Origin: Corynebacterium sp.
Lineage (GTDB): Bacteria > Actinomycetota > Actinomycetes > Mycobacteriales > Mycobacteriaceae
Direction: 5' to 3'
DNA length: 37,068 bases
Assembly: GCF_030152825.1 (NCBI RefSeq)
Contig: NZ_JASLIP010000017.1
Location: forward strand, 1-37,068
Below, in pieces: positions 21,769 to 29,488 of the stretch (positions are counted from its first letter, which is position 1; the number at the start of each line of letters is the position of its first letter). Below the pieces are notes generated by a model, which saw nothing but the letters and a program-made list of their open reading frames with translations, searched no databases and had not been told where the DNA came from. The position numbers and the translations under genes were made by a program.

Positions 21769-22371
21769 CTACTCCGTGTCCTGGCCGGTGGACTCCTTGC
21801 TCGCCTCCCCCTCAGCCTCGGCCGGCGCGGCGGCGGCCTGCTCGGCCACGACCTCGCGCGGGGACTTGCCGGGCATGGGTGCCAGCTGGTCGACCTCCTC
21901 GTCGGTGGGGCGGAGGCGCTGGAAGGCCCCCAGGTTAAAGGTCGGCTCGCCGCGGGAAAGCCGCCAGGCCCATTCGTGGCGGATGGAGGATTCGAAGCCG
22001 CGTTCCAAGATGCGGTTGAAGTCCCCGTCCGCGCGTTCCAGCACCTGCCCCAGGATCCGCTGGATGTCCTCGGCGGTGGTGGATTCTCCGAACTGTCCGA
22101 CCAGGTAGATGTCGTTATTGCCGTCGAGGGTGTAGTGCACCCCGTAGGTCCGGCGGTTGGCCTGCAGCAGCAGCCGGTAGACCTCCTCCTGGGCCTCCTC
22201 CACCGCGCGGCACACGAAGGCCTCGACCCGAAACATGCCCTCCTGCGGGATGAAGAGGCAGTTGGTCTTGAGCCTGCGTTCCCCCGGGAGGACGACGACC
22301 AGGTTGCCGCCGGATTCGACGTAGTCGACGTCGGCTTCGTCTAAGAGCGCAGAGATCTTTTCGAGGTTCAT
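21769..22371 (-). CDS. YbjN-domain protein (Rv0487-like)
   Basis: The 200-aa protein has a YbjN fold over about residues 1-145 (MNLEKISALLDEADVDYVE at the start, then VLPGERRLKTNCLFIP, VEAFVCRAVEEAQEEVYRLLLQANRRTYGVHYTLD and GNNDIYLVGQF), a type-III-secretion-chaperone-like fold. The last 45 residues are acidic and Ala-rich. YbjN proteins are implicated in stress responses or act as chaperone-like adaptors, but no reaction is known. The gene lies between mshA and gpmA, as Rv0487 does in mycobacteria. It starts 44 bp after the mshA stop and is probably co-transcribed with it. Confidence 0.9.
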   Translation of the reverse strand: MNLEKISALLDEADVDYVESGGNLVVVLPGERRLKTNCLFIPQEGMFRVEAFVCRAVEEAQEEVYRLLLQANRRTYGVHYTLDGNNDIYLVGQFGESTTAEDIQRILGQVLERADGDFNRILERGFESSIRHEWAWRLSRGEPTFNLGAFQRLRPTDEEVDQLAPMPGKSPREVVAEQAAAAPAEAEGEASKESTGQDTE

Positions 22372-22415
22372 GCCCCCAACCTACCCCCGCAGCCGAACCT
22401 CGTAAGGTGCGAGCG

Positions 22416-23690
22416 CTAATTCGCGCTGCCCGCCGGGTGGCGCTCCGCGGGGCCTTCCTCCGGCATCGTCGGGAGGCTCCGGTAGAGCTCCACCAGCTGC
22501 TTGGCCGTGTTCTCCCAGCTATAGCGGGCGGCGTGCTGGGGTGCGTATTCCGCCATCGCGATGCGCTGGTCGTCGTCGGAAAGCAGCTGGCCCAACGCAT
22601 CGGCCCACACTTGCGGGTCCTGGCCGTCGACTAGCAGGCCGGACTTGCCCTCCGCGACCGCGGCCTGCAGCCCACCGACTCGGGTAGCGACCACGGGCGT
22701 GCCGGTGGCCTGCGCCTCCAGGGCGACCAGGCCGAAAGACTCATTCGCACTAGGCATCGCCACCACGTCCGCGGCCTGGTAGATCGAGACGAGTTCCTCG
22801 GGCGGACGGGGCTGCAGGAAGCGGACCGCGCGCGTGATCCCCAGTTCCTCGGCGAGCTCCTCCAGGCACTTCGGTCGCTCCAGCCCGGAGCCGCTGGGCC
22901 CACCACAGATCAGCACGCGGATCGGCATGTCCGGGTGGCGCTCGATGAGGGTCGCGGCGGCCCGCAGCAGCACGTGCGGGCCCTTGAGCCGCTGGAGGCG
23001 CCCCACGAAGCCGATCACCTTCGCGGAGAGCGGGATTCCCAGGGCTCGGCGGGCGTTTTCAGTGGCGCGCTCGGTGCCGGGGGTGAACTTCTCGATATCG
23101 GAGCCGGGGGTGACCACCGCGATGCGGGCCTTATGGGAGTCGTAACCCTCCTCGACGTCCGCAACCTCGGCCTCGGTGTTGACGATGAGGACGTCGGCGT
23201 TGTCCACGATCTGCTGCTCACAGATGCGGCGCGACTCCGGCTCCCGGTTATCCCCCTCGGAGAGGTAGTTATTTTTCACCGCAGCCAGCGTGTGCGGGGT
23301 GTGCACCCAGCGGATATTCCACAGATCCCGCAGCAGCCACGCGACCTGGCCGGAGAGCCAGTAGTGGGAGTGGATGAGGTCGTAGCTCAGCCCGTGTTGC
23401 CGGGTGAAAGCGAGCACGGAGCCGGTAAACGCGGCCAACTGGGTCGGCAGTTCCTCCTTGCTCAGGCCCTCATAGGGTCCGGCCACGCAGTTGATCACCC
23501 GCACCCCGTCCCCAAGCTCCACGACCTCTCCCTGCAGCGGCCGGGTAGCGCGGGTAAAGATGTCCACGCTCAAGCCCAGTTTGGCTAGCTGTTCGGCGGT
23601 GTTGCGGATGTAGACATTCATTCCGCCGGCGTCGCCGGTTCCCGCCTGTTCCAGCGGGGAGGTGTGCATAGAGATCATCGCGATGCGCAT
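22416..23690 (-). CDS. mshA: D-inositol-3-phosphate glycosyltransferase (mycothiol synthesis)
   Basis: MshA transfers GlcNAc from UDP-GlcNAc to 1L-myo-inositol-1-phosphate, the first step of mycothiol synthesis. The 424-aa GT4 (GT-B fold) enzyme shows the N-terminal GTGDAGGMNVYIRN loop (17-30), IHSHYWLSG (106-114), VHTPHTLAAVKN (129-140), the sugar-nucleotide contacts GRLQRLKG (230-237) and the E-x7-E pair Glu317/Glu325 (ESFGLVALE). The ATG at 23688-23690 matches the family N-terminus and has AGGA about 9 nt upstream; upstream in-frame codons were rejected. Its presence supports a mycothiol-producing actinobacterium. Confidence 0.97.
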   Translation of the reverse strand: MRIAMISMHTSPLEQAGTGDAGGMNVYIRNTAEQLAKLGLSVDIFTRATRPLQGEVVELGDGVRVINCVAGPYEGLSKEELPTQLAAFTGSVLAFTRQHGLSYDLIHSHYWLSGQVAWLLRDLWNIRWVHTPHTLAAVKNNYLSEGDNREPESRRICEQQIVDNADVLIVNTEAEVADVEEGYDSHKARIAVVTPGSDIEKFTPGTERATENARRALGIPLSAKVIGFVGRLQRLKGPHVLLRAAATLIERHPDMPIRVLICGGPSGSGLERPKCLEELAEELGITRAVRFLQPRPPEELVSIYQAADVVAMPSANESFGLVALEAQATGTPVVATRVGGLQAAVAEGKSGLLVDGQDPQVWADALGQLLSDDDQRIAMAEYAPQHAARYSWENTAKQLVELYRSLPTMPEEGPAERHPAGSAN

Positions 23691-23729
23691 GCTTTCAGAT
23701 CCTACGTTCCCCCACTCGCCCAAGCCCCT

Positions 23730-23759
23730 TTGAGGACGCCTCCCCGCCGGCGTTAGTAT
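23730..23759 (+). promoter_or_regulatory. fadD: Promoter of fadD
   Basis: The -35 is TTGAGG (23730-23735), the spacer is 18 bp and the -10 is TAGTAT (23754-23759). Transcription would start near 23767, with a leader of about 97 nt that contains an inverted repeat. Confidence 0.55.
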
Positions 23760-23771
23760 TCCTAGCGAGTT

Positions 23772-23791
23772 ATTTGTTTTCACACACAAAT
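23772..23791. promoter_or_regulatory. Candidate operator in the fadD leader
   Basis: The inverted repeat ATTTGT-N8-ACAAAT (23772-23777 with 23786-23791) starts about 5 bp after the predicted transcription start. That is a position where a TetR/GntR-type repressor would block transcription. The regulator is not in the window. Confidence 0.4.
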
Positions 23792-23863
23792 GTCATCGAA
23801 GCGGCTAGCGTTAGTGAGACTCGCATCACATTCCTTGTTTCGGACCCCAAGGAGGCCAAAGAC

Positions 23864-25645
23864 ATGACCGAAACCCTCGCCCCCAATTCTTCCGCGGCGA
23901 ACGAGGAAGGCAAGAAGCCTGAAGGCCGCGCTTGGCGGGAGAAGCCGTACCTGAAGTACTACAACTCCTGGACCCCTGCGGAGATCGAACTCAGCGGCGA
24001 CACCCTGGTGGACATGTTCATCAAGGCCAGCAACGAGCACGGCAAGGATGTGATGCTTGATTTCTTCGGCGGCACAACGACCTACGCTCAGGCCCACGTG
24101 CAGGTCCGCAAGGTCGCCGCTGGCCTGAAGGCACTCGGTGTCCGCCGTGGCGACCGCGTCGCCATCTGCCTGCCGAACTGCCCGCAGCACCTGATCTCCA
24201 TCTTCGCGGTGCTGTACCTGGGCGCGACGGTGGTGGAGCACAACCCGCTGTACACCGCCCGCGAGCTACAGGGCCCGTTCATCGACCACGGCGCGAAGGT
24301 CATCATCGCTTGGGACAAGATCGCCCCGCTGTGCGAGGAGCTGGTCAACCGCACGCAGCTGCAGACCGTCGTCACCGTCAACATGATCGAGGCGATGCCA
24401 AAGGTTAAGCAGTTCGCACTGAAGCTGCCGATCTCCTCGCTGAAGGAAAAGCGGGAGCAGCTACACTCGCCGGCACCTGGCACGGTGCCCTTCCAGAAGC
24501 TGGTCGACGGGACCATCGGCGGCGACGGCGCGTACCTGAGCCCGGTGCCGGAGCGCAGCCTGGACGACGAGGCCTTCATCCTCTTCACCTCCGGCACCAC
24601 CGGTAAGCCGAAGGGTGCGATGCTGACGCACCGCAACATCATGGCGAACGTGGCCCAGGGCCTGGCCTGGGTCGGTGAGCTTGGCCAGGGTGAGCAGGAG
24701 ATCTACCTAGCAGCACTGCCGATGTTCCACATCTTCGGCCTGACGCTGACCGCTGCGCTGGGCGTGGCGACCGGCGGCAAGCTCTGCCTGCTGCCGAAGC
24801 CGGAAATCCCGCTGATCGTGGATCAGATGAAGAAGCAGGTGCCGACGTACATGCCGGGCGTGCCGACGCTGTACGACAAGATTCTGGAGGCCACGGAGGA
24901 GCACAACCTGGACATCAACGGCGTGAAGAACGCGCTCTCGGGCGCCGCCCCACTGCCGGTGTCCATCTCCCACCAGTGGCAGGGCCGCACGGGCGGGTCC
25001 ATTATCGAGGGCTACGGCCTAACCGAAACCTCCCCGATCGCCACCGCGAACCCGATCTCGGAGCACGCCCGCGCAGGCTATATCGGCATCCCCTTCCCGA
25101 GCACCGAGGTCCGCGTGGCCGACCCGGAGGATCTCTCCCGCACCATGCCGGACGGCGAGGCCGGCGAGCTGCTGGTCCGTGGCCCGCAGGTTTTCAGTGG
25201 CTACATCAACGTCCCGGAGGACGAGCAGCCGTTCTTCGAGGACTGGTTCAAGACCGGCGACATGGCCGTCATGGAGGAGGATGGCTTCCTGCGGATCGTT
25301 TCCCGCATCAAGGAGATGGTCATCACCGGCGGCTTCAACGTCTACCCGGCGGAGGTCGAAGAGGTCCTGGCGGATCACCCGATGATCGCGAAGGCCGGCG
25401 TGGTGGGCCTAGCCAAGGAAGACGGCTCCGACGAGGTCGTCGCCGCCGTAGTGCTCGACGAGCACGTCAAGAAGGAGGACTTCGACGAGGAGAAGGTCAA
25501 GGAGTGGGCACGCCACGAGATGACCCGCTACAAGGTGCCGCGTCGCTTCTTCGTCGTCGACGAACTGCCGGCCGACCTGATCGGTAAGATCCGCCGCCGC
25601 GAGATCAAGGACATGGTCGAAAAGATCGTCGCCGAGGAGGGCTAA
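23864..25645 (+). CDS. fadD: Long-chain fatty acid-CoA ligase
   Basis: FadD activates fatty acids to acyl-CoA by way of an acyl-adenylate. The 593-aa protein has the adenylate-forming P-loop FTSGTTGKPKG (241-251), the acyl-site motif GYGLTETSP, the WFKTGDMA aspartate, the hinge KEMVITGGFNVYP and the catalytic C-terminal lysine in GKIRRREIKD. The N-terminal AWREKPYLKYYNSWTP region is typical of actinobacterial FadD. The ATG at 23864 has an excellent AGGAGG 8 nt upstream, so the in-frame ATG 90 nt earlier was rejected. It is a single-gene unit flanked by a promoter with a possible operator and a large terminator. The exact chain-length preference cannot be read from the sequence. Confidence 0.95.
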   Translation: MTETLAPNSSAANEEGKKPEGRAWREKPYLKYYNSWTPAEIELSGDTLVDMFIKASNEHGKDVMLDFFGGTTTYAQAHVQVRKVAAGLKALGVRRGDRVAICLPNCPQHLISIFAVLYLGATVVEHNPLYTARELQGPFIDHGAKVIIAWDKIAPLCEELVNRTQLQTVVTVNMIEAMPKVKQFALKLPISSLKEKREQLHSPAPGTVPFQKLVDGTIGGDGAYLSPVPERSLDDEAFILFTSGTTGKPKGAMLTHRNIMANVAQGLAWVGELGQGEQEIYLAALPMFHIFGLTLTAALGVATGGKLCLLPKPEIPLIVDQMKKQVPTYMPGVPTLYDKILEATEEHNLDINGVKNALSGAAPLPVSISHQWQGRTGGSIIEGYGLTETSPIATANPISEHARAGYIGIPFPSTEVRVADPEDLSRTMPDGEAGELLVRGPQVFSGYINVPEDEQPFFEDWFKTGDMAVMEEDGFLRIVSRIKEMVITGGFNVYPAEVEEVLADHPMIAKAGVVGLAKEDGSDEVVAAVVLDEHVKKEDFDEEKVKEWARHEMTRYKVPRRFFVVDELPADLIGKIRRREIKDMVEKIVAEEG

Positions 25646-25705
25646 GCCCCCACCCGGGCGCTAGCGACACCCACCACCCGCCGCGGCGACCAGCCTGGCA
25701 CAACG

Positions 25706-25760
25706 CGCCCTAGGCCGAGTGCGACCCCGTTGTGGGGTCGCAGAGCTCGCGCCTAGGGCG
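25706..25760. terminator. Nested inverted repeats between fadD and murB
   Basis: The outer arms CGCCCTAGGC/GCCTAGGGCG (25706-25715 with 25751-25760) enclose an independent 9-bp hairpin TGCGACCCC/GGGGTCGCA (25720-25728 with 25734-25742). It lies between convergent stop codons and probably ends transcription in both directions; TTGTTCTGTG follows on the plus strand. Confidence 0.7.
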
Positions 25761-25793
25761 TTGTTCTGTGTGAGCGCCTAGCCTTCTTCCCGC

Positions 25794-27041
25794 CTAGCCC
25801 GTTGCGCTGTTGACCGGCGGCAGCTCCGCCCCGATCCACACCGGCTCGGGCACCAGCTCCACGCCGAAGGCGTCGAAGACCCCGTCGCGCACCGCGGTGG
25901 CCAGCGCCACCAGGTCCTCGCTGCGCGCCCCGCCCCGGTTGGTCAGCGCCAGGGTGTGCTTGGTGGACAGCCCGGCGCGCTCCCGACCCGGCACCTGCCA
26001 GCCCTTGTGGAAACCCGCCCGCTCGATAAGCCAGGCGGCAGAGAACTTGAACTCCGGGTTTTCCGGCGTGCCGACGGAGAACAGCGGCATGGCCTCGGCC
26101 TCCGCCTCACCCACGCGCTCCCGCACGGCCGCGACCACCGCGTCCCGCGCCGCCTCCCCCGCGACGACCGGGTTGGTGAAGAAGGAACCGGCGGACCAGG
26201 TGTCGTGGTCCTCGGCGTTGAGAACCATGCCCTTACCGGCGCGCAGCTCCAGCACCGCCTCGCGAACCTCCGCTGCCGGACGCCGGATCTCACCGGCCTG
26301 TTCCCCCTCGGCCGGGCGGGCCACGCCCAAGCGCCGGGCCAGCTCACCGTAGCGCAGCGGCAGGGAGAGTCCAGCCGGATCCAGCTGGAACTCCACCTCC
26401 AGCACCGCCGCACGGTCGGTGAACTTCAGGTTCGAGTAGCGATAGGCCAGGTCCAGGCTCTCCGGCGCCACCCACTCCGCGGCCCGGCGGGCGCGGTCGT
26501 AGAGGCGCACCCGGCGCAGCACCTGGGATACCTCCGCCCCGTAGGCGCCAACGTTTTGCACCGGGGTGGCCCCGACGCAGCCCGGGATGCCGCTGAGGCA
26601 TTCCAGCCCGCCCAGGCCGGCAGCCACAGTCGCGGCGACGAAGCGGTCCCACTCCACTCCCGCGAAGGCTGAGCACACGCCCGTCTCCGGATCGATGGTG
26701 ATGGCGGCCTCCGGGGTGTCCGCGGCGTGCACGACGACCAGCTCGGACACCTCCGGCCCCTCCCCGATCAGCAGGTTCGATCCCCCGCCGACGATCAGCA
26801 CGCGCCAGCCCGCGGCATCGACGGCCTCCAGCACACCGGCCAGCTGCTCGGCGGTGGTGCACTCCACCACGGCGGCGGGCTGCCCGCCGATGCGCAACGT
26901 GGTCAGTTCCGCGAGCGGGCGCCGGCTCACGGTCGCCCCGGTGGGGGCGACGGCGGCGGCCACTTCGTCGAGGCTCGGCGCGGCAGCGGGGCCGGTAGTT
27001 GCGGCCGGAAAAGTATTGGCGTGATTCTGCTTTTGTGTCAC
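25794..27041 (-). CDS. murB: UDP-N-acetylenolpyruvoylglucosamine reductase
   Basis: MurB reduces enolpyruvyl-UDP-GlcNAc to UDP-MurNAc with FAD and NADPH in peptidoglycan precursor synthesis. The 415-aa protein has the FAD-binding VGGGSNLL (84-91), SGIPGCVGATPVQNVGAYG (150-168), RYSNLKF (201-207), the proton-donor Ser286 (SAGSFFTNP) and the C-terminal Glu399 (PEPVW). It is on the long side because of an Ala-rich N-terminus and a loop near residues 240-260. The GTG start (27039-27041) has no correctly spaced SD; TACCGT 7 nt upstream suggests a leaderless transcript. It is divergent from the DUF2505 gene, 23 bp away. Confidence 0.96.
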   Translation of the reverse strand: MTQKQNHANTFPAATTGPAAAPSLDEVAAAVAPTGATVSRRPLAELTTLRIGGQPAAVVECTTAEQLAGVLEAVDAAGWRVLIVGGGSNLLIGEGPEVSELVVVHAADTPEAAITIDPETGVCSAFAGVEWDRFVAATVAAGLGGLECLSGIPGCVGATPVQNVGAYGAEVSQVLRRVRLYDRARRAAEWVAPESLDLAYRYSNLKFTDRAAVLEVEFQLDPAGLSLPLRYGELARRLGVARPAEGEQAGEIRRPAAEVREAVLELRAGKGMVLNAEDHDTWSAGSFFTNPVVAGEAARDAVVAAVRERVGEAEAEAMPLFSVGTPENPEFKFSAAWLIERAGFHKGWQVPGRERAGLSTKHTLALTNRGGARSEDLVALATAVRDGVFDAFGVELVPEPVWIGAELPPVNSATG

Positions 27042-27048
27042 CCCTCTA

Positions 27049-27058
27049 ACGGTAGCCT
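27049..27058. promoter_or_regulatory. Overlapping divergent -10 elements (murB and DUF2505 gene)
   Basis: The decamer ACGGTAGCCT contains TACCGT on the minus strand (27049-27054, 7 nt before the murB GTG) and TAGCCT on the plus strand (27053-27058, 6 nt before the ATG at 27065). The hexamers share 2 bp, the same layout as at 14271-14280. Confidence 0.5.
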
Positions 27059-27064
27059 GTAGCC

Positions 27065-27565
27065 ATGACGACTAACAGTGAGAACACCCACAGCATCGGC
27101 TTCCCGCTCGCCGAGGTCCAGGCCGCACTGTCTTCCCAGGAGTACTGGGAGTACGAGGCGAAGAACATCGGCGACGAGCCCGGCGAGGTCCGCAACTTCA
27201 CCGGCGGCCCGAACGTCAAGGTTGAACTGGCCGAGAAGCTGCCGATTGACGCCGTCCCGGAGTCCTTCCGCGCGATGGTCCCGGCCACCCTGGAGCTGGC
27301 CCGCACCGTCACCCTGGGACCGCTCGAGGGTGGCCGCGCGACCGGCACCGTCACCGCCGAGGTCTCGGGCCTGCCGGTGAAGTTCAACGCCGACCTGGTG
27401 CTGCAGGACGCCGATGGCGCGACCTCCCTGAACGCCAAGTCCGCGGTGGACGTTAAGATCCCCATGATGGGTTCCATGCTGGAGCTGAAGATCATGGAGT
27501 GGGTCGAGCAGTTCATCGCCCACGAGTCCTCCCTGATCGAGAAGTATCTGAAGGAGAACGCCTAA
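27065..27565 (+). CDS. DUF2505 family protein (Rv0481c-like)
   Basis: The 166-aa soluble protein has the fold-type pattern of DUF2505, a START-like small beta-rich domain: an N-terminal SIGFPLAEVQAALSSQEYWEYEAKN helix-strand region, alternating strands with LARTVTLGPLEGGRATGTVTAEVSGLPVKFNADLVL, and a C-terminal helix (LELKIMEWVEQFIAHESSLIEKYL) that would close a hydrophobic cavity. Ligand binding is inferred from the fold. The gene is divergent from murB, as Rv0481c is in mycobacteria. The ATG lacks an SD but has TAGCCT 6 nt upstream. The next gene starts 6 bp after the stop. Confidence 0.9.
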   Translation: MTTNSENTHSIGFPLAEVQAALSSQEYWEYEAKNIGDEPGEVRNFTGGPNVKVELAEKLPIDAVPESFRAMVPATLELARTVTLGPLEGGRATGTVTAEVSGLPVKFNADLVLQDADGATSLNAKSAVDVKIPMMGSMLELKIMEWVEQFIAHESSLIEKYLKENA

Positions 27566-27571
27566 ACTTCC

Positions 27572-28411
27572 GTGGCTGATCACGCCCACAATCTACGGGC
27601 CCGTTCCTGGTCGCAGGACGGGCCCGTTGGCGTACCCACCCGAGGCACGACCGGATTCAACCGGCTGCGCAAGGCCGATCGGTGGCTCGCCCACCACCCC
27701 GCCGTGCGCGCTGCCTTCGATGCCGCTTCTTTATCAGGACGTCGCCCGCTTGCCGTGGATGTGGGCTACGGGGCCTCGCATACCACCACGGTGGAATGGG
27801 CGGGGTGGCTGCGCCGGGTGAACCCGGCGGTGCGCGTGCTGGGGCTCGAGATCGAGCCCTCCCGGGTGCTGCCGCCCCGCGATGGCGTGGAGTTCGCGCT
27901 GGGCGGCTTCGAGCTGGCGGGCCACCGCGCCGAGGTGGTGCGGGCCTTCAACGTGCTGCGCCAGTACGACGTGTCCGAGGTGCTGGCGGCCTGGCGGATG
28001 ATGATCGCAGGGCTTAACCCCGGCGGGCAGATAATCGAGGGGACCTGCGATGAGATTGGTCGCCGCGCGGCCTGGGTCCTCCTGGACGAGTCCGGCCCCC
28101 GGACGCTGACGCTGGCCTGGGATCCGGCCGATGTGGACAAGCCTTCGGATGTGGCCGAGAGGCTGCCGAAGGCCCTGATCCACGAGAACATCGAGGGCCA
28201 CAAGGTCTTCGCGCTGCTGCAGGCTGCGGATGCGGCCTGGGACCGTGCTGCGGGCTATGCGCCCTACGGCCCGCGGGTGCGCTGGAGATTCGCCCGCGAG
28301 GACCTGCTGGGCCAGCTGCCGGCAGGGGTGGCGAAGCTGAACCCGCGGCGGCGGATGCAGGACAACCTGCTCACCGTCCCCTGGGAGCTCGTCAGCGACA
28401 TCCGGCTCTAG
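27572..28411 (+). CDS. Class I SAM-dependent methyltransferase-like protein
   Basis: The 279-aa protein has a probable SAM-binding motif I in PLAVDVGYGASHTT (59-72), followed by a strand ending VLGLEIEPS (89-97), whose acidic residue would bind the ribose, and ALGGFELAG. The helix ADVAERLPKALIHEN and the C-terminal half are not recognised. The substrate is unknown. The start is GTG (27572), 6 bp after the upstream stop, so the gene is translationally coupled to the DUF2505 gene. The N-terminus (ARSWSQDGPVGVPTRGTTGFNRLRKADRW) is conserved in actinobacterial relatives as far as I recall. Confidence 0.8.
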   Translation: MADHAHNLRARSWSQDGPVGVPTRGTTGFNRLRKADRWLAHHPAVRAAFDAASLSGRRPLAVDVGYGASHTTTVEWAGWLRRVNPAVRVLGLEIEPSRVLPPRDGVEFALGGFELAGHRAEVVRAFNVLRQYDVSEVLAAWRMMIAGLNPGGQIIEGTCDEIGRRAAWVLLDESGPRTLTLAWDPADVDKPSDVAERLPKALIHENIEGHKVFALLQAADAAWDRAAGYAPYGPRVRWRFAREDLLGQLPAGVAKLNPRRRMQDNLLTVPWELVSDIRL

Positions 28412-28417
28412 AGGTTC

Positions 28418-28423
28418 TATAGA
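28418..28423 (+). promoter_or_regulatory. Possible -10 element of the DUF2993 gene
   Basis: TATAGA lies 32 bp upstream of the GTG start at 28456, just after the stop of the previous gene. No -35 was identified, so this is weak evidence. Confidence 0.3.
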
Positions 28424-28455
28424 AATCTCGCCGGCATTGCGGAACACTATGTTGG

Positions 28456-29457
28456 GTGAGCTCTCAAAATTACTATCCCCAGCAACAGCCCCAGTTCTCC
28501 GGCTACCCGGCCCAACAGGAACCGGAGAAGAAGTCGAAGGCGCCGAAGATCCTGGCCATCATCGTGGTCATCGTGCTCCTGCTCGCGCTGATCGCCGAGT
28601 TCGGCGCGCGCTGGTACATCAAGCATGAGATCACCAACGCCATGACCGAGGCCTCGGATTCGCGCATGACCGAGGACCCGAAGGTCTCGTTGGGCACCAC
28701 CCCTGTTCTCTTTGGTCTGGTGCAGGGCTCGCTGCCCCACCTGGAGGTGGAGGTCCCCTCCAGCATCGACGTCTCCTACGAGGACAACGACCCCAGCCGC
28801 CCGGTCATCACCGGCATGCCGCGCACTCACATCACCGGCAAGAAGCTCTCGATGGGCGAGAACCCGGAGGACATGATCTTCGGGGAGCTGACCGTCGATG
28901 CGGAGCTGCCAAAGGAGGTCATGCAGGCGGAGATGATCGCCAATCAGAACCAACAGTCGGGCGATGACCTGATGAGTCAGCTTCTGCAGGTCAATGACGT
29001 TGTACCGAACCCCAAGGATCAAACCCTCGAGGTGCAGTTCAGCGGTGGGCTGGCCAGCATCGTGATGAGCCCGAAGATCGAGCAGGGTCAGCTGACGATG
29101 GACGTCTCGGCCGTGAAGGTCTTCGGCCAGAAGCTGCCGGATGTCCTCGCCGAGACGCTCGGCGGCGCGGTCGAGGATTCCGTGGACCAGAACACGCCGG
29201 GTGGCCTGGAGGCCCGGGACGTGCGGATCACCAACGACGGCTTGCAGATCTCCCTGCACGGCACGGACGTCCACATCGACGAGCTGCAGAACTCCCTGAA
29301 CGAGGCGGGCCAGCCCCAGCAGGGTGGGCAGGACAGCCCGCGCGGGGGTCGCGGCAACGGTGATGCTGGGGACGACACCCCGGCCGGGGAGGACCGCCCG
29401 GGAGCCGTGGGCTCCGGCGGCGAGATCTTCAACCGGGCTGCGGCTTCAGTGGCTTAA
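28456..29457 (+). CDS. DUF2993 (LmeA-like) membrane-anchored exported protein
   Basis: The predicted length is 333 aa. The Gln/Pro-rich N-terminus (1-28) is followed by a signal-anchor helix (ILAIIVVIVLLLALIAEFG, about 32-50) and then a beta-rich DUF2993 domain (about 52-275: SLGTTPVLFGLVQGSLPHLEVEV, MPRTHITGKKL, LEVQFSGGLASIVMSPKIEQGQL). The last 55 residues are Gly/Asp/Pro-rich and disordered. Mycobacterial LmeA, in the same family, is a periplasmic phosphoinositide-binding protein needed for lipomannan mannosylation; a cell-envelope lipid role is likely here, but orthology is not shown. The start is GTG without a clear SD. It converges on deoC with only 31 bp between. Confidence 0.85.
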   Translation: MSSQNYYPQQQPQFSGYPAQQEPEKKSKAPKILAIIVVIVLLLALIAEFGARWYIKHEITNAMTEASDSRMTEDPKVSLGTTPVLFGLVQGSLPHLEVEVPSSIDVSYEDNDPSRPVITGMPRTHITGKKLSMGENPEDMIFGELTVDAELPKEVMQAEMIANQNQQSGDDLMSQLLQVNDVVPNPKDQTLEVQFSGGLASIVMSPKIEQGQLTMDVSAVKVFGQKLPDVLAETLGGAVEDSVDQNTPGGLEARDVRITNDGLQISLHGTDVHIDELQNSLNEAGQPQQGGQDSPRGGRGNGDAGDDTPAGEDRPGAVGSGGEIFNRAAASVA

Positions 29458-29488
29458 GCCCCCTCAAGCCCTGACTACTGCTGCCCGG

